From Tolypocladium sp. Sup5 PDA-1 (taxonomy: Eukaryota; Ascomycota; Sordariomycetes; Hypocreales; Ophiocordycipitaceae): a stretch of DNA of 64,000 bases. This document shows, piece after piece, positions 1 to 9,688 of this stretch. The translations under genes and the position numbers were made by a program. How positions within the stretch are numbered: the first letter of the stretch is position 1; every line of letters begins with the position of its first letter. The DNA lies in contig JPHH03000055.1 of the NCBI GenBank assembly GCA_000750105.3, positions 1 to 64,000 on the forward strand, written 5' to 3'. The notes beneath the pieces were generated by a model. The model made no database searches. It was not told the DNA's origin and saw nothing but the letters and a program-made list of their open reading frames with translations.

Positions 1-795
1 CCATTCTCCCCACAGGCAACGCACAGTTCTTGACCGCAAAGCAGAACCCCCCCCCCCCCCCGGCTCTCAACTGCATATGCCTCTGCAGGTGCCGAGCAAA
101 ACAAGCATTCCTCTGGGCTCTAGGCTTGTGAGGGCAACCGGATATACTCGAATCGCGCAGACTCGCTGCTTCAGGCCGTGACCACGGAAGTATGACCAGT
201 CACCGTCCGCCATGCCCCGGTGACATTATTCTCGTCCGCTGGCCCTCATAGATCAGGACCCCCAGTATCATGGCTGGATAGCCAAGGCACACCTCATCTT
301 CAGAGGAGATTCAGGGGTTGATTCAGGGGTTGCTACGGAGGACATCGCAAAAGTCAATCTTGCCCACATGAAGGACATGGGTAGCAGCGACGTGGCATAG
401 CAATTTACGGGTGCAAGCACATAAGAGGTCACCATCGGCACAGGATAAAACCATTCACCACACCATTGAACATCCATGGATGATAAAATGCAGGTGCATA
501 GGCATAGTAGACTCGGCCACACTCTGACATCTAGTCTCTCCGGCATTTCCGCCGAATGCTAAGCCCCGAGTCCCTTTTGACCCTGTCCGCTGTTTGTTTT
601 CATATCCTCATGATTCGCAATCCTCTTGTATACCAGATGAACAACGGTCCAAAAGACGCCCCCTTCATAATATCAACGCCCCCAATTTCAGCGTGTGATG
701 CAATATCCCCGATGCGATGTGCGCGTGGGGATCTATCCGGAGCGGTATCTACAGAAACACCAGCGAGTGCAAAGACCAACGACGCAGACCCCCAA
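1..795. other. 3' flank of HSF1; no gene recognised
   Basis: Left edge of the window and the downstream side of HSF1. It holds a run of 15 C at 47-61. Open frames here (for example a 92-residue minus frame at 268-546) have no recognisable domain and no convincing start context. I see no RNA gene or repeat element. Confidence 0.5.
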
Positions 796-3051
796 CTAGC
801 CCATCCGCCGCCGCTTGTTATCGCGATCCGGGCTGGCTCCGCCGAGATCGTCTCGTTGAATCTCCTCTGTCCCTGTCGGGCTCGGGGTATCCTTGCCTTG
901 CTGCTTAGCCTCACCGCTGTGGGAGTTGAGCGGGTTGTGCATCCCGCCCGCGTCCAGGTTAAAGTTGAAATCAGACCCGTCGCCAAAGCTCGCGTCGTTT
1001 AGGAATGCGTTGCTATCGAAATATTGGTCCAGATCAACGTTGGGAGCGTCAAAGTACGCGTCGTTGCCGTCGCCCAGCCCAGGGATGTGGCCCGAGGGAC
1101 TCAATGGACCGAGCATTTCGCTGAGTTCGTGGATCTTCGCATCTTGTTCGCTCTGCAACCGCTGAAGTTGGTCGAGGTCAACCTGATTCGTGTTGATTTG
1201 GTGTAGCGAAGGCGGTTGCATGGTTGGCGATCGCATGATTGGTGACAAGGACGGCGGCGCGCCGCTGTCTGCGGGAGGCGGCGAGATGCCAGACGTTGGC
1301 GCGTTTGACGGTGCACTGGTAGGTTGTGCCGCTGGCGTCTGAACTGGCGGTGTTGCAGAAGGTGACGACGTCTGCCGTGACATGAAATCGACCAACTTGT
1401 TCGTCTGGTCCTTGTTCAGCGTATTCGGTGCATTGGCCACAAGCTCCGCGGCCTCGGGAAGCTTCATGCCCGAAGTGTTGGTTGCGTTGTGGTCGTTGAT
1501 GATCTTCATCATCCGCTCTTGAGGATTCGTCTCCAGCTCTTGACGGAGGTTCGGCGGCGTGTCGGGATCCATCAGCTCCGTGACGTGACCCATCTCGGAA
1601 TTCTGGTTGCCCATCGGATGATACGGCGTGCTCCCGGCTGACGGCGATCTGCTAGGCTTTGTTGCTTCGCTCTGGTTGGGGATAGGCGGGAGCAAGCCGC
1701 GGGCTCTCTTATGGGCTCCGCCGAGCGAGGAGGCCGGGTCCACCTGCGATTGAACAAAGTCACCGAGGTCGAAAACGCTGCCCTGCTGATGGGACGGCTG
1801 GTTTCCCTGGTTGGTCATCAAGCTGGAGATGATATCGCCCACGTTTTGATGACTACCGTCCTCCAAAGTCTTACGGAAGACGTTGGCCAAGAAGTTGAGG
1901 ATCGCGTTGATCGAGTTCTGGTGGCGGTCGTGTTGGTTCTGAAACATGAGTGCTTGGCTGTACAGGTCGTTGTTATTTCGCTGCAGCTGGTTTATGGCAC
2001 CGAGAATCATCTTCTGCTGCTCTCGAACCTTGGTCAGCTCTTCCTTGATCACAGCCATCTCTTTCTTCGGCATTGGTGGCGTCTCCGCCGCGGGTAACGA
2101 GCGGCTGGCCGAGGCAGTCGACGTGCCGAGACCTTGAGTCGCTACATCCTCGTTCCCACCATCTTCATCGCTGTCGCCCTCTCCTTCTGCGTTCTTGCCA
2201 CCTTTCTTAGCCTTGCTCCCACTTTTAGGCTTGTTGATGAGCCACAGCAAGTTGGGGTGTCCTCGCCGGAAGAAGGGGTTGTAATATTCGCTCGGGCTCT
2301 TATTCTTGCGCTCGCTCGCTCGCATCGAGTTGTCCGACAGACCCACGCGCTTGTGGAAGCCATACATGTTGAGCTGCCGGACAAAGGACGCGTAGTTGTT
2401 GTGTTTGAACAGCTCCGGAATCAGTGTCTTGGCAAACTCGTCCTCGTCCAGGACGATGAATGAGTCCCCTTTCTCGGACCAGCGGATGAGCTCCGTGTTT
2501 TTCTGCTCCTCGAGAAAGCTGGACCCCGTTAGCTTGTGAGACGAGACTGCCTCGCTCGGCACCCCTGAGTTTACGTACCTGCTGAGCTTTTGCACGAAAG
2601 GAGGAATCTGCTTGCGCTTGCTTTGCGACTCTCGCTTCGCTTTTGCCGCCATCTCCTCCAACACCTCCACGCTATCTTGTTCGACCCCGGGGTTTCGGGG
2701 CAATAGCACGTTGCTATCGTCGTCAAAGCCGTTCCACGGCGCAATCAAGGGGTCGTAATCGGTCCGTGAGTTGGTTGGCACCAACGCCTGGTTCATCGGT
2801 CGACGCGCAAGAGAGTTGGAAGGCGTCGGGACGCTCTGCGTGTACTGCGGCTGCGGGGGGGCCAGGCCAAACTGATTTACAGCATGTCCCGAGTTGTCGA
2901 CAAACTCGGAGCCATCACTCCCGCCATTCCATCGCATCATCGGATCTCCAACACCACCGTCCGCCATGTACGGTTGCTGCACACGCTGCTGATATGGTAC
3001 CATGGGCGATGCACCTGGCGCTGCTCGCTTCCTCGAATTGGACGCAGACAT
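796..3051 (-). CDS. HSF1: heat shock transcription factor Hsf1
   Basis: Nuclear master regulator that trimerises and binds nGAAn heat shock elements to induce chaperone genes. The predicted protein is 731 residues: exon 3051-2579, intron 2578-2519 (60 nt, GTACGT...GCTAAC...CAG), exon 2518-796. An HSF-type DNA-binding domain begins about residue 149 (IPPFVQKLS) and, after splicing, continues SFLEEQKNTELIRWSEKGDSF and includes the recognition-helix region FVRQLNMYGFHKRV. A hydrophobic-repeat coiled coil for trimerisation follows (MPKKEMAVIKEELTKV..., about 300-380). The C-terminal half is low complexity and acidic, as in fungal Hsf1 activation regions. The intron is a multiple of three and free of stops, so unspliced RNA still reads through with 20 extra residues inside the DNA-binding domain. 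The family's continuous domain argues for removal. Sfl1 and Skn7 are less likely from the domain sequence. Confidence 0.9.
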   Translation of the reverse strand: MSASNSRKRAAPGASPMVPYQQRVQQPYMADGGVGDPMMRWNGGSDGSEFVDNSGHAVNQFGLAPPQPQYTQSVPTPSNSLARRPMNQALVPTNSRTDYDPLIAPWNGFDDDSNVLLPRNPGVEQDSVEVLEEMAAKAKRESQSKRKQIPPFVQKLSRYVNSGVPSEAVSSHKLTGSSFLEEQKNTELIRWSEKGDSFIVLDEDEFAKTLIPELFKHNNYASFVRQLNMYGFHKRVGLSDNSMRASERKNKSPSEYYNPFFRRGHPNLLWLINKPKSGSKAKKGGKNAEGEGDSDEDGGNEDVATQGLGTSTASASRSLPAAETPPMPKKEMAVIKEELTKVREQQKMILGAINQLQRNNNDLYSQALMFQNQHDRHQNSINAILNFLANVFRKTLEDGSHQNVGDIISSLMTNQGNQPSHQQGSVFDLGDFVQSQVDPASSLGGAHKRARGLLPPIPNQSEATKPSRSPSAGSTPYHPMGNQNSEMGHVTELMDPDTPPNLRQELETNPQERMMKIINDHNATNTSGMKLPEAAELVANAPNTLNKDQTNKLVDFMSRQTSSPSATPPVQTPAAQPTSAPSNAPTSGISPPPADSGAPPSLSPIMRSPTMQPPSLHQINTNQVDLDQLQRLQSEQDAKIHELSEMLGPLSPSGHIPGLGDGNDAYFDAPNVDLDQYFDSNAFLNDASFGDGSDFNFNLDAGGMHNPLNSHSGEAKQQGKDTPSPTGTEEIQRDDLGGASPDRDNKRRRMG

Positions 3052-4234
3052 GGAAAATCACCTGCGGCGGGGGACCGCCTTGGTGGGTGGTCGTTCAATG
3101 GGTCGCGCCAGCGCGCGTAGAGGATGGAACCTTTGGCTTCTCGTGCGGCCTGGCAGTTCCTAGAAACACAGTGCCGGGGACGCAGGATCTGTAGGGACCA
3201 AGACTCGACCTGGAGTCTTCAGCTCAATCGCGTTCGGCTAGTCGTCGTTCGGTATCGATGCCTTGGGTACAGCGCCTTGGGGGGTACCCCTGAGTCTCCG
3301 GAAGGCTCTTCGTCGATGTATTATAGCCGGTGGTACGGTATCTTCGCAGCAAGGCTGGCAAATCTCTTTTATTAGGACGTGAGGCGGTAGGGTCGTCGCA
3401 ATTGGGTTGGGTTGCACAGTACGGTCGGATGGCAGGCGCAGCAGCACTGGCGTCGCACAAATCGCAGGTCGAGTAGGCGGCACAGCGCGGGCGCTGCAGA
3501 GGACGCCTTTCTCGAAGGCGCTCGGTCGATCGGTTGCGGTGGTCTCGAAGGCTGCGATCAAGCTCTTGCGTAAGGAGGAGAGGAGAGCGTGCGGTGTGCT
3601 ATCGTTTGTCCCCACGTCGACGCAGTGGAGGCCGTGGTTCTTCGCCCGAAACGACCGTCTCTTCCGTAGCGAGGGAAGGGAATGACGGAAGCGAGAGGGC
3701 TGATGAGGAGATCTGGCAAAAGTATTGATGGAATATCGGTTGAATGCAATGTGCCAGTCGTAAAATGCTAGTAGTGCAATCCGGGCGAGATAGCGGGTCA
3801 ACCCACGATGTCATCCCCGGAAGAAACGTTTCTGCCCAATCACGCCGCACGGCGAGAGCCATGCAAGCCTTGGTCCCCCAGTCCGAAACCACGTGACGAG
3901 GCGGTGTGAGCTGTGCTAGAGACCAACAACACATGGACCCTTGCTTCCAGACTTGTTCTCAACCTCATCGTTGCGGAGTTGTTTGCAAGCCGATTGATGG
4001 AACAGAAATGCAGCCAGGTGCTAATCATCTCATCCGCCGGCAAACATCGGCAGCCAGCCCGCAGCAAAAAGAAATCCACCAGAGTCTGCCTGCTGTGCGA
4101 CATCAAGCGCATGCTGAATGTCGGCGGTCACATACATGAGGACTGTGCTTCGTAGTGCTGGGTATCGTTGATCAGTCATTGCATCCCGCTGTCCACAAAT
4201 CTTGCTAAATGTTGTACACGATGCCAATGCCTCC
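3052..4234. other. HSF1 upstream region / CWC27 3' flank
   Basis: About 1.2 kb between two minus-strand genes, so it should contain the HSF1 promoter and 5' leader and the CWC27 3' end. No conserved open frame is seen. An inverted TTC-nn-GAA pair lies at 3509-3516, matching half of a heat shock element. Confidence 0.45.
3509..3516 (-). promoter_or_regulatory. possible minimal heat shock element (TTCTCGAA)
   Basis: TTC-TC-GAA is the inverted nTTCnnGAAn dimer, about 460 bp upstream of the HSF1 start. A functional element normally needs at least three units and a clear third unit is not adjacent, so this is only a candidate for autoregulation. Confidence 0.25.
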
Positions 4235-5887
4235 TCACTTGGCTCCTCTTCCCGCCAGCGACGCAGCCCGCGCCATCTGGGCGTTGCGCGCTTGATCCCT
4301 CGTCTGGTCCCATTCTCGTCCAGATCCGCCCGCTCGCGCATCCCGCTGGGCTCGCTTCTCTTCCTTGAGCGTGCGAGCCTTCTCTCGGGGGTCAATGACC
4401 ACGAGCTCCTCTTCTGCCTTCTTCCGATTGCTGAGATCCTTACCCAGCTTATCTGCGGCGAAGGAGAGGGCATGCGACATCCAGCCCTCGTCGTCGCTGT
4501 CTTCCTTTTCCTGCTTGTCCCACTGTGTGCAGCTTTGACAGTTGGCAATAAAGTGCAGGTCACACAACTCCGCCTCCTCATCTGGAGCTTGTTTGTCGCC
4601 ATCGTTGTCGTCCTTCACATCCGATGATTGTGCTGCGTCTTTTTCGGGCGGGGCTGTTTCCAGCCTCGTTTGAAACGCCTTGAGCATACTTAGAGTCGCA
4701 GTGTCCTCGCTGCTAGCCGCATTATTGCCTGCCGGTCGCCTCTTGCGTCCGCGAATCGAAGTCTCCGGTATCATCGACTCCAAGGCGGACCTATCCTTTT
4801 CTTTCACGGGCAGTTCGGAGTGGATTGTCCGTCTCATTGAAGCTTTCAAGGCGGCCATCTCTTCGTTGGCCTTTTCAAGCGCCGTCTTCTTGGGGGGCTC
4901 TGGCTCCGGAGAGCTCTCCGGTGATGAAACTCTAGACTTTGCCCGTGGTTTTGACGTTGATGCTCCCGTCGGCATATCCTTGGCCTTCAGTCCAGAATCC
5001 TCAGCGGTTTCGTCCCGGGCTTTCTCCGCCTGGGCCGTAACAGTCTTTGCTGGCTTGTCGCCCCTCTTTTTGGAAGATTTCACATCTCGCGGTTTCGCGT
5101 CCTCGGCTTCCTCCTCCGCGATGAGCCTCGTGTCGAACTTGGGCTTCTTGAACACCGGCTCCTCGTCCTCCCCTTCATCTCCGCCGAAGCTGAGAAGCTG
5201 CTTCCCCCCTTTCCTCTTCTTTTTCTTTTTTTTTGCCGCGGATGTCTTGGGCTGGTCTTGCGTGGCCACTCTCGATCGCTTCTGCATGTCGTCGAACGGG
5301 TTCACCAGGATCTCGATTCTCTGGATCTTGACCGGATACAGCGGTCGTTCAGACGTTTCGTCCACCTCGGATTCCCCAATTTTCGCCAGGTTGTATATCG
5401 TGTCACCCGCGACCCTTCCAAACATGGTGTTCTTGCCGTTCAGCTCCTCGGTCTTGTCCAGGGTGAAGAAGAATTGGCTCCCGTTGGTGTCTGGCCGACT
5501 CTCGTTTGCCATGGCCAAGAGACCGCGTCGATTGAACTTTAAGCGCGAGTGGAACTCGTCTTTGAAGTTGATGCCGGTCGGTCCCGCATTCTTGCCACGG
5601 CGCTCGTCCATGGGCCACGGGCCCAGGTCGTCGCTGAACGCGCCTCCATCGTAGATTGACTCGCCGCCATTGCCGGTGCCAGTAGGGTCTCCGCCCTGGA
5701 GAATGAAGTTGGGGACCAGCCTGTGGAATATCGTGCCATCGTAGTATCCGTCGAGGCTCAGCTGGAGGAAGTTTCGACACGTCAACGGCGTCTGCTTCGC
5801 GAACAGCTCGACCAAGATCTCTCCGAGCGTCGTGTGGATGATGGCCGATGCCGTGGGCTGTGGCTCCAGCTCGTACTTGGAAGACAT
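4235..5887 (-). CDS. CWC27: spliceosomal cyclophilin-type peptidyl-prolyl isomerase Cwc27
   Basis: A 550-residue, single-exon protein. Residues about 1-200 are a cyclophilin domain: HTTLGEILVELFAKQTPLTCRNF, then GTIFHRLVPNFILQGGDPTG, then the SQFFFTL core. The remainder is charged and low complexity (a Lys-rich KKKKKKRKGG tract and acidic/Ser stretches), ending in an alpha-helical basic tail. This is the Cwc27/NY-CO-10 layout, a component of activated spliceosomes in the nucleus. The frame is open 49 codons further upstream, but the start at 5887 (GTCGCCATGTC) has a good context and begins MSSKYELEPQ, where family similarity starts. There is an insertion of roughly 20 residues (DGGAFSDDLGPWPMDERRG) between GESIY and the KDEFHSRL core relative to the short cyclophilins. 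The gene is divergent from ADE13 with 280 bp between starts, so the promoter is likely shared. Confidence 0.88.
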   Translation of the reverse strand: MSSKYELEPQPTASAIIHTTLGEILVELFAKQTPLTCRNFLQLSLDGYYDGTIFHRLVPNFILQGGDPTGTGNGGESIYDGGAFSDDLGPWPMDERRGKNAGPTGINFKDEFHSRLKFNRRGLLAMANESRPDTNGSQFFFTLDKTEELNGKNTMFGRVAGDTIYNLAKIGESEVDETSERPLYPVKIQRIEILVNPFDDMQKRSRVATQDQPKTSAAKKKKKKRKGGKQLLSFGGDEGEDEEPVFKKPKFDTRLIAEEEAEDAKPRDVKSSKKRGDKPAKTVTAQAEKARDETAEDSGLKAKDMPTGASTSKPRAKSRVSSPESSPEPEPPKKTALEKANEEMAALKASMRRTIHSELPVKEKDRSALESMIPETSIRGRKRRPAGNNAASSEDTATLSMLKAFQTRLETAPPEKDAAQSSDVKDDNDGDKQAPDEEAELCDLHFIANCQSCTQWDKQEKEDSDDEGWMSHALSFAADKLGKDLSNRKKAEEELVVIDPREKARTLKEEKRAQRDARAGGSGREWDQTRDQARNAQMARAASLAGRGAK

Positions 5888-6167
5888 GGCGACTCCCTCG
5901 GGCCACGCGCCGGCAGCTTTGCGACGCCGCTCGTGCTTGTTGCTTGTTCCGTCGCGACCTTGTGGTGTGATGTTGTCCTGAGGTTGCTGCAGGCGGCAGA
6001 AGTCGGGCGCTACAGTGACTTTTAAGTGGGCCACCTGACCACGACGGCCGCCAAAAGCAAAATCTGCCCACCCGACGTTGCGTCACTTCGCGACATAAAA
6101 GGTGAACAATTCCAGCTGCTTGCTATCTTCTAAAACAACGACTCATACCTTGAGGAATCAAGCCAAG

Positions 6168-8029
6168 ATGGCGAACACAACAGCAGCGATGGAGGCCCAG
6201 GTCCGAGACTTGCGGCAGCAGCTCGACCAGCTGAAGGCCAAGGCCGGCTCGTCGACCTTTGACACCTACCAGACCTCTCTGACAACGCGGTACTGCAGCG
6301 CTGAGATGTCGCAACTGTTCAGCCAGCGCTCCCGCCACTCAACCTGGCGCAAACTGTGGCTTATTCTCGCCGAGAGCGAGAGGGAGCTCGGCATCGAGGC
6401 CATCACGCCCGAGGCGCTGGAGCAGATGAGGGGTCATGTCGTTGTAAGCGACGCCGACTTTGAGGTTGCGCGGGTCGAGGAGAAGAAGCGACGACATGAT
6501 GTTATGGCGCATGTCCACGCTTTTGGGGCCGTGGCACCGGCTGCGGCGGGCATTATTCACTACGGAGTAAGTATATGATCCGTCTGTTCCCCCCTTGAAG
6601 TGTCCTGGAGTGGTGGTTGCTGACTCTCGTTGTCTCAAAGGCGACGAGCTGCTATGTCACTGATAATGCAGAGCTGATTCTCATGCGGGATGCGATGAAC
6701 CTACTGCTCCCGAAACTGGCCAAGGTCATCTCGAAGTTGGCAAAGTTCGCTATGGAGTGGAAGGCGATGCCTACTCTGGCCTATACCCATCTCCAACCAG
6801 GTTAGTATTCAAATAACCGTTGTGAAGTTTCCTAAAGAGGTACTTGCTGACTCTAATCTTAATAGCGCAGCTTATCACGGTTGGAAAGCGAGCGGCTCAG
6901 TGGGCGCAAGATCTCATGCTCGATCTGGAAAGCATCGAACACGTCCGAGACGGACTCAAGTTCCGAGGTATGTTATCCTTATTGGATCTGTTTTTGGAGC
7001 AAGGATCCTACAAACAGATGTATTCCAGCGATTTCTGCTCTGAAGATATGATTTCCAAAAGTAACTATTACTAACACCGATACGCGACAGGTGCTCAAGG
7101 AACTACTGGTACGCAGGCATCGTTCTTGGAGATCTTCAGCGGCGATGCCTCCAAGTGTGACCAGCTCAACGAGCTGCTCTGTAAGAAGGCTGGCTTCTCA
7201 GACTGCTACGACGTGTCAACTCAAACGTACACGCGCAAGGTCGACTTGATAATCGCCAATGCCATCGCCGGCCTCGGCGCCACCACGCAAAAGATCTGCG
7301 GAGACATTCGCCATCTCGCGACGTGGAAGGAGATGGAAGAGCCGTTCGAGAAGGACCAAATTGGATCTTCTGCCATGGTGCGCAACCCTGAACATGACCT
7401 CCTTGATAGACGAGATTGCTGACTCCAAGTCTTTGTAGGCATACAAGCGCAACCCTATGCGCTCTGAAAGGATGTACAGTCTCTCCCGCGAACTGATGTC
7501 CAAGCCGGCAAGTTTCGCCAATACCCTCTCGGACCAGTGGATGGAGCGCACTTTGGACGACAGCGCCATCCGCCGTATTGACATCCCGTCAATGTTCCTC
7601 GTCGCAGATGCGATCCTCGCCGGCCTTGACAATATCTCGAGCGGGTTGGTCGTGTACCCGAAGCGCATCGAGTCCCGCGTGCAGGAGGAGCTTCCATTTA
7701 TGATTACCGAGAGCATCATCATGAAGCTGGTTGCGAAGGGAGCCTCGAGGCAAGATGCTCACGAGGAGATCCGTGTTCTGTCGCACCAAGCCGGCAGCGT
7801 CGTGAAGAACGAGGGCAAGCCGAATGACCTGGTCGAGCGGATCAAGGCTACGGCCTTTTTCAAACCGATCTGGGGTGAGCTTGACGATATGCTGAGAGCG
7901 GAAATGTACACCGGCCGCAGCGTCGAAATCGTCGAGCGCTTCTGTGGTGAAGGAGGTGTGTTGGAGAAGAAGATCCAGCCGTACAAGGCTTACATCGAGA
8001 AGTCAGCCACGGCCGAGCTCAATGTCTGA
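6168..8029 (+). CDS. ADE13: adenylosuccinate lyase
   Basis: Acts twice in purine synthesis: splits SAICAR to AICAR plus fumarate and adenylosuccinate to AMP plus fumarate (cytosol). Five exons are predicted: 6168-6566, 6641-6800, 6866-6967, 7091-7377 and 7439-8029, giving 512 residues. The fumarase/aspartase signature spans the last junction (SSAM joined to AYKRNPMRSE). THLQPAQLITVGKRA spans the second junction and FRGAQGTTGTQASF the third; both are characteristic of the family. The start at 6168 follows AGCCAAG and gives an N-terminal extension of about 28 residues (QVRDLRQQLDQLKAKAG, helical) before the usual TYQTSLTTRYCS start. Most fungal enzymes are about 480 residues, so the extension is a mild oddity. 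The gene is divergent from CWC27. Confidence 0.93.
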
Positions 8030-8907
8030 TTGTTTCCGCTATTTTTAGACGGTTGCCTGAAATGAATCAAAAGTGAATTATGAACAAGTTTCCGATGACC
8101 AGCGAATAGTAATATGCGGTATCTCTTCTGGTGTGCGAAGGCTCCAAAAAGCCAGCTACCTAGACATCGCGTTCTGAGCCGGCAATTGCAATGCCACTCA
8201 ACTCACACGCTCGTAGATGTAGAAGCTTTGAAGCGGGGGTATGAATGTATCATGAGCAAGTGCCTGACATATGCCAGGATTGCGGCCAGGCATATTAAGA
8301 ATCGCTACATCGTGTGTACTTTAGTGTAGCCCGCAACCTGGTAATGCATTGTCCTAGTAATAGTGGATGGTTGGTTTGATAGGTCTGGCTGAGTTGGGAG
8401 GATTTAAATTAGCATCTGGGCAAACGGTTTGTATCTTCCTCTTCACACCGCATAGACCAAATGCTGCGACAACTTGAGACGATGGCACTATAGAACATGC
8501 TGGCTGGGCCAGCCTCGGCGTCGACGACGAGCAGATTAGATACACGTGGACCCAAACCTCTCCATGACGTTACAGTCCGAGGCTAATAAAATCATGTGAA
8601 TACCTAGAGGCACAAATGGACTTCTTTGCCATTTTTTAATCTCACACCAGGTCCCATGGTCTTGGTGTACCAGTAGTCAGCAACCCCGGGGGAAGGGGGT
8701 GGGAGGGCTGGATGGTTGGTGAGACTTGCTCAGATCCGTTGCGTTTAATACGTTGGCACGACTCTTTGCACTTGAGGGTGGATGGAACCGATGCTCGTGT
8801 GCATCTCAACAAATGCAGCTTCAATTTAGGATAACTTTTAGTTTCACACTATTTAGCACACAATGGATTTCCAGTCGCAGGCTTGCCCACGAGAACAAGC
8901 ACTGCTC

Positions 8908-9040
8908 CGTCTACGGTCGGTGATATTCCTACTATCGGTACAATTCCTACAACCGTTGATCTTCCTACGGTCGGTGCCATTCCTATGATCGGTGTTGTTC
9001 CTCCTACGGTCGGTGCTATTCCTTCTACGATCGGTGCTAT
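8908..9040. repeat. degenerate ~18-21 bp tandem array (CTACGGTCGGTGCTATTC)
   Basis: About seven head-to-tail units related to CTACGGTCGGTGCTATTC, some lengthened to 21 bp by an extra CTT/CTC. The units differ at several positions, so this is an old or mutated array. Unit length stays a multiple of three, so both translations on the minus strand stay open and read as hexapeptide repeats. Confidence 0.75.
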
Positions 9041-9079
9041 TGTACAGTAGAAGCCGACGAGATGCCTGGTACTCAAGAA

Positions 9080-9180
9080 CTCGACTCAACACGTTGGTAT
9101 CAACTAGACTTAACACGTTGGTATTAACTAGACTCAACACGTTGGTATCGAGCAGATTCACGTTGGTATTATCAACCAGA
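9080..9180. repeat. 24-bp tandem array (AACACGTTGGTATCAACTAGACTC)
   Basis: Three well-preserved copies plus a fourth partial copy of a 24-bp unit centred on AACACGTTGGTAT, ending in a diverged ACGTTGGTATTATCAACC copy. On the minus strand the unit encodes LVDTNVLS repeated in frame. It begins about 40 bp after the 18-bp array ends. Confidence 0.75.
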
Positions 9181-9688
9181 GTCCCGTTCGTTAATATCAC
9201 CTTTATTCCGTCCGTCGGTGTCTACCAGAGTCCAGTTCGTCGGTCCAACCTCATCCCCGTTGGTAGCCACCTCTTTTCCGTTGGTACGATGGGAACTTGG
9301 CGGCAATGCCCATGCAAATCTGCTGGCAGTCTACCGTGTCACTTCAAATGCCATACCAATGTTAGATTCGACCGGATCAAAATCGTAGGGGAGGGGAAAC
9401 GGGTGGCAACATGCGTGAGGTACGGATACCTACCGGGGGCGGGCTCGTTGAGGTTCCCGGAGCCACGCCCAATTACCGCAACACCCAAGTCCACAGAAGC
9501 AATCGGTAATAACATCACCCGATTAACTCCATATGTTGAACAGTATTCTCTTGATTTGAATTTCGTGGTTTCCTTGCAATTTTGTATTACTAACATTCCA
9601 CTTCCGTGCGACTTCGCAACCACCTCCAACGACCAAATATAACGTCCCAGCCTCGGCCATCCACCCTTCTCCCTTCGCCATTGCCTCT

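Larger units (their letters stand above)
8030..9688. other. gene-free region with minisatellites
   Basis: Lies between the 3' ends of ADE13 (+) and the aldehyde dehydrogenase (-), which converge. The first 850 bases carry only spurious short frames. From about 8908 to 9180 there are two adjacent degenerate tandem arrays (listed separately). No convincing gene is seen. Confidence 0.6.

Noticed and set aside
47..61. Run of 15 C at the window start
   Set aside because: Simple homopolymer; no feature can be assigned and its length may be a sequencing artefact.
4680..5654. 324-codon plus-strand open frame
   Set aside because: Antisense shadow of CWC27; Ser/Phe-rich composition is the complement of its Lys/Glu-rich tail.
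8908..9180. CRISPR array
   Set aside because: The units are adjacent diverged tandem repeats without unique spacers, and the genome is eukaryotic.
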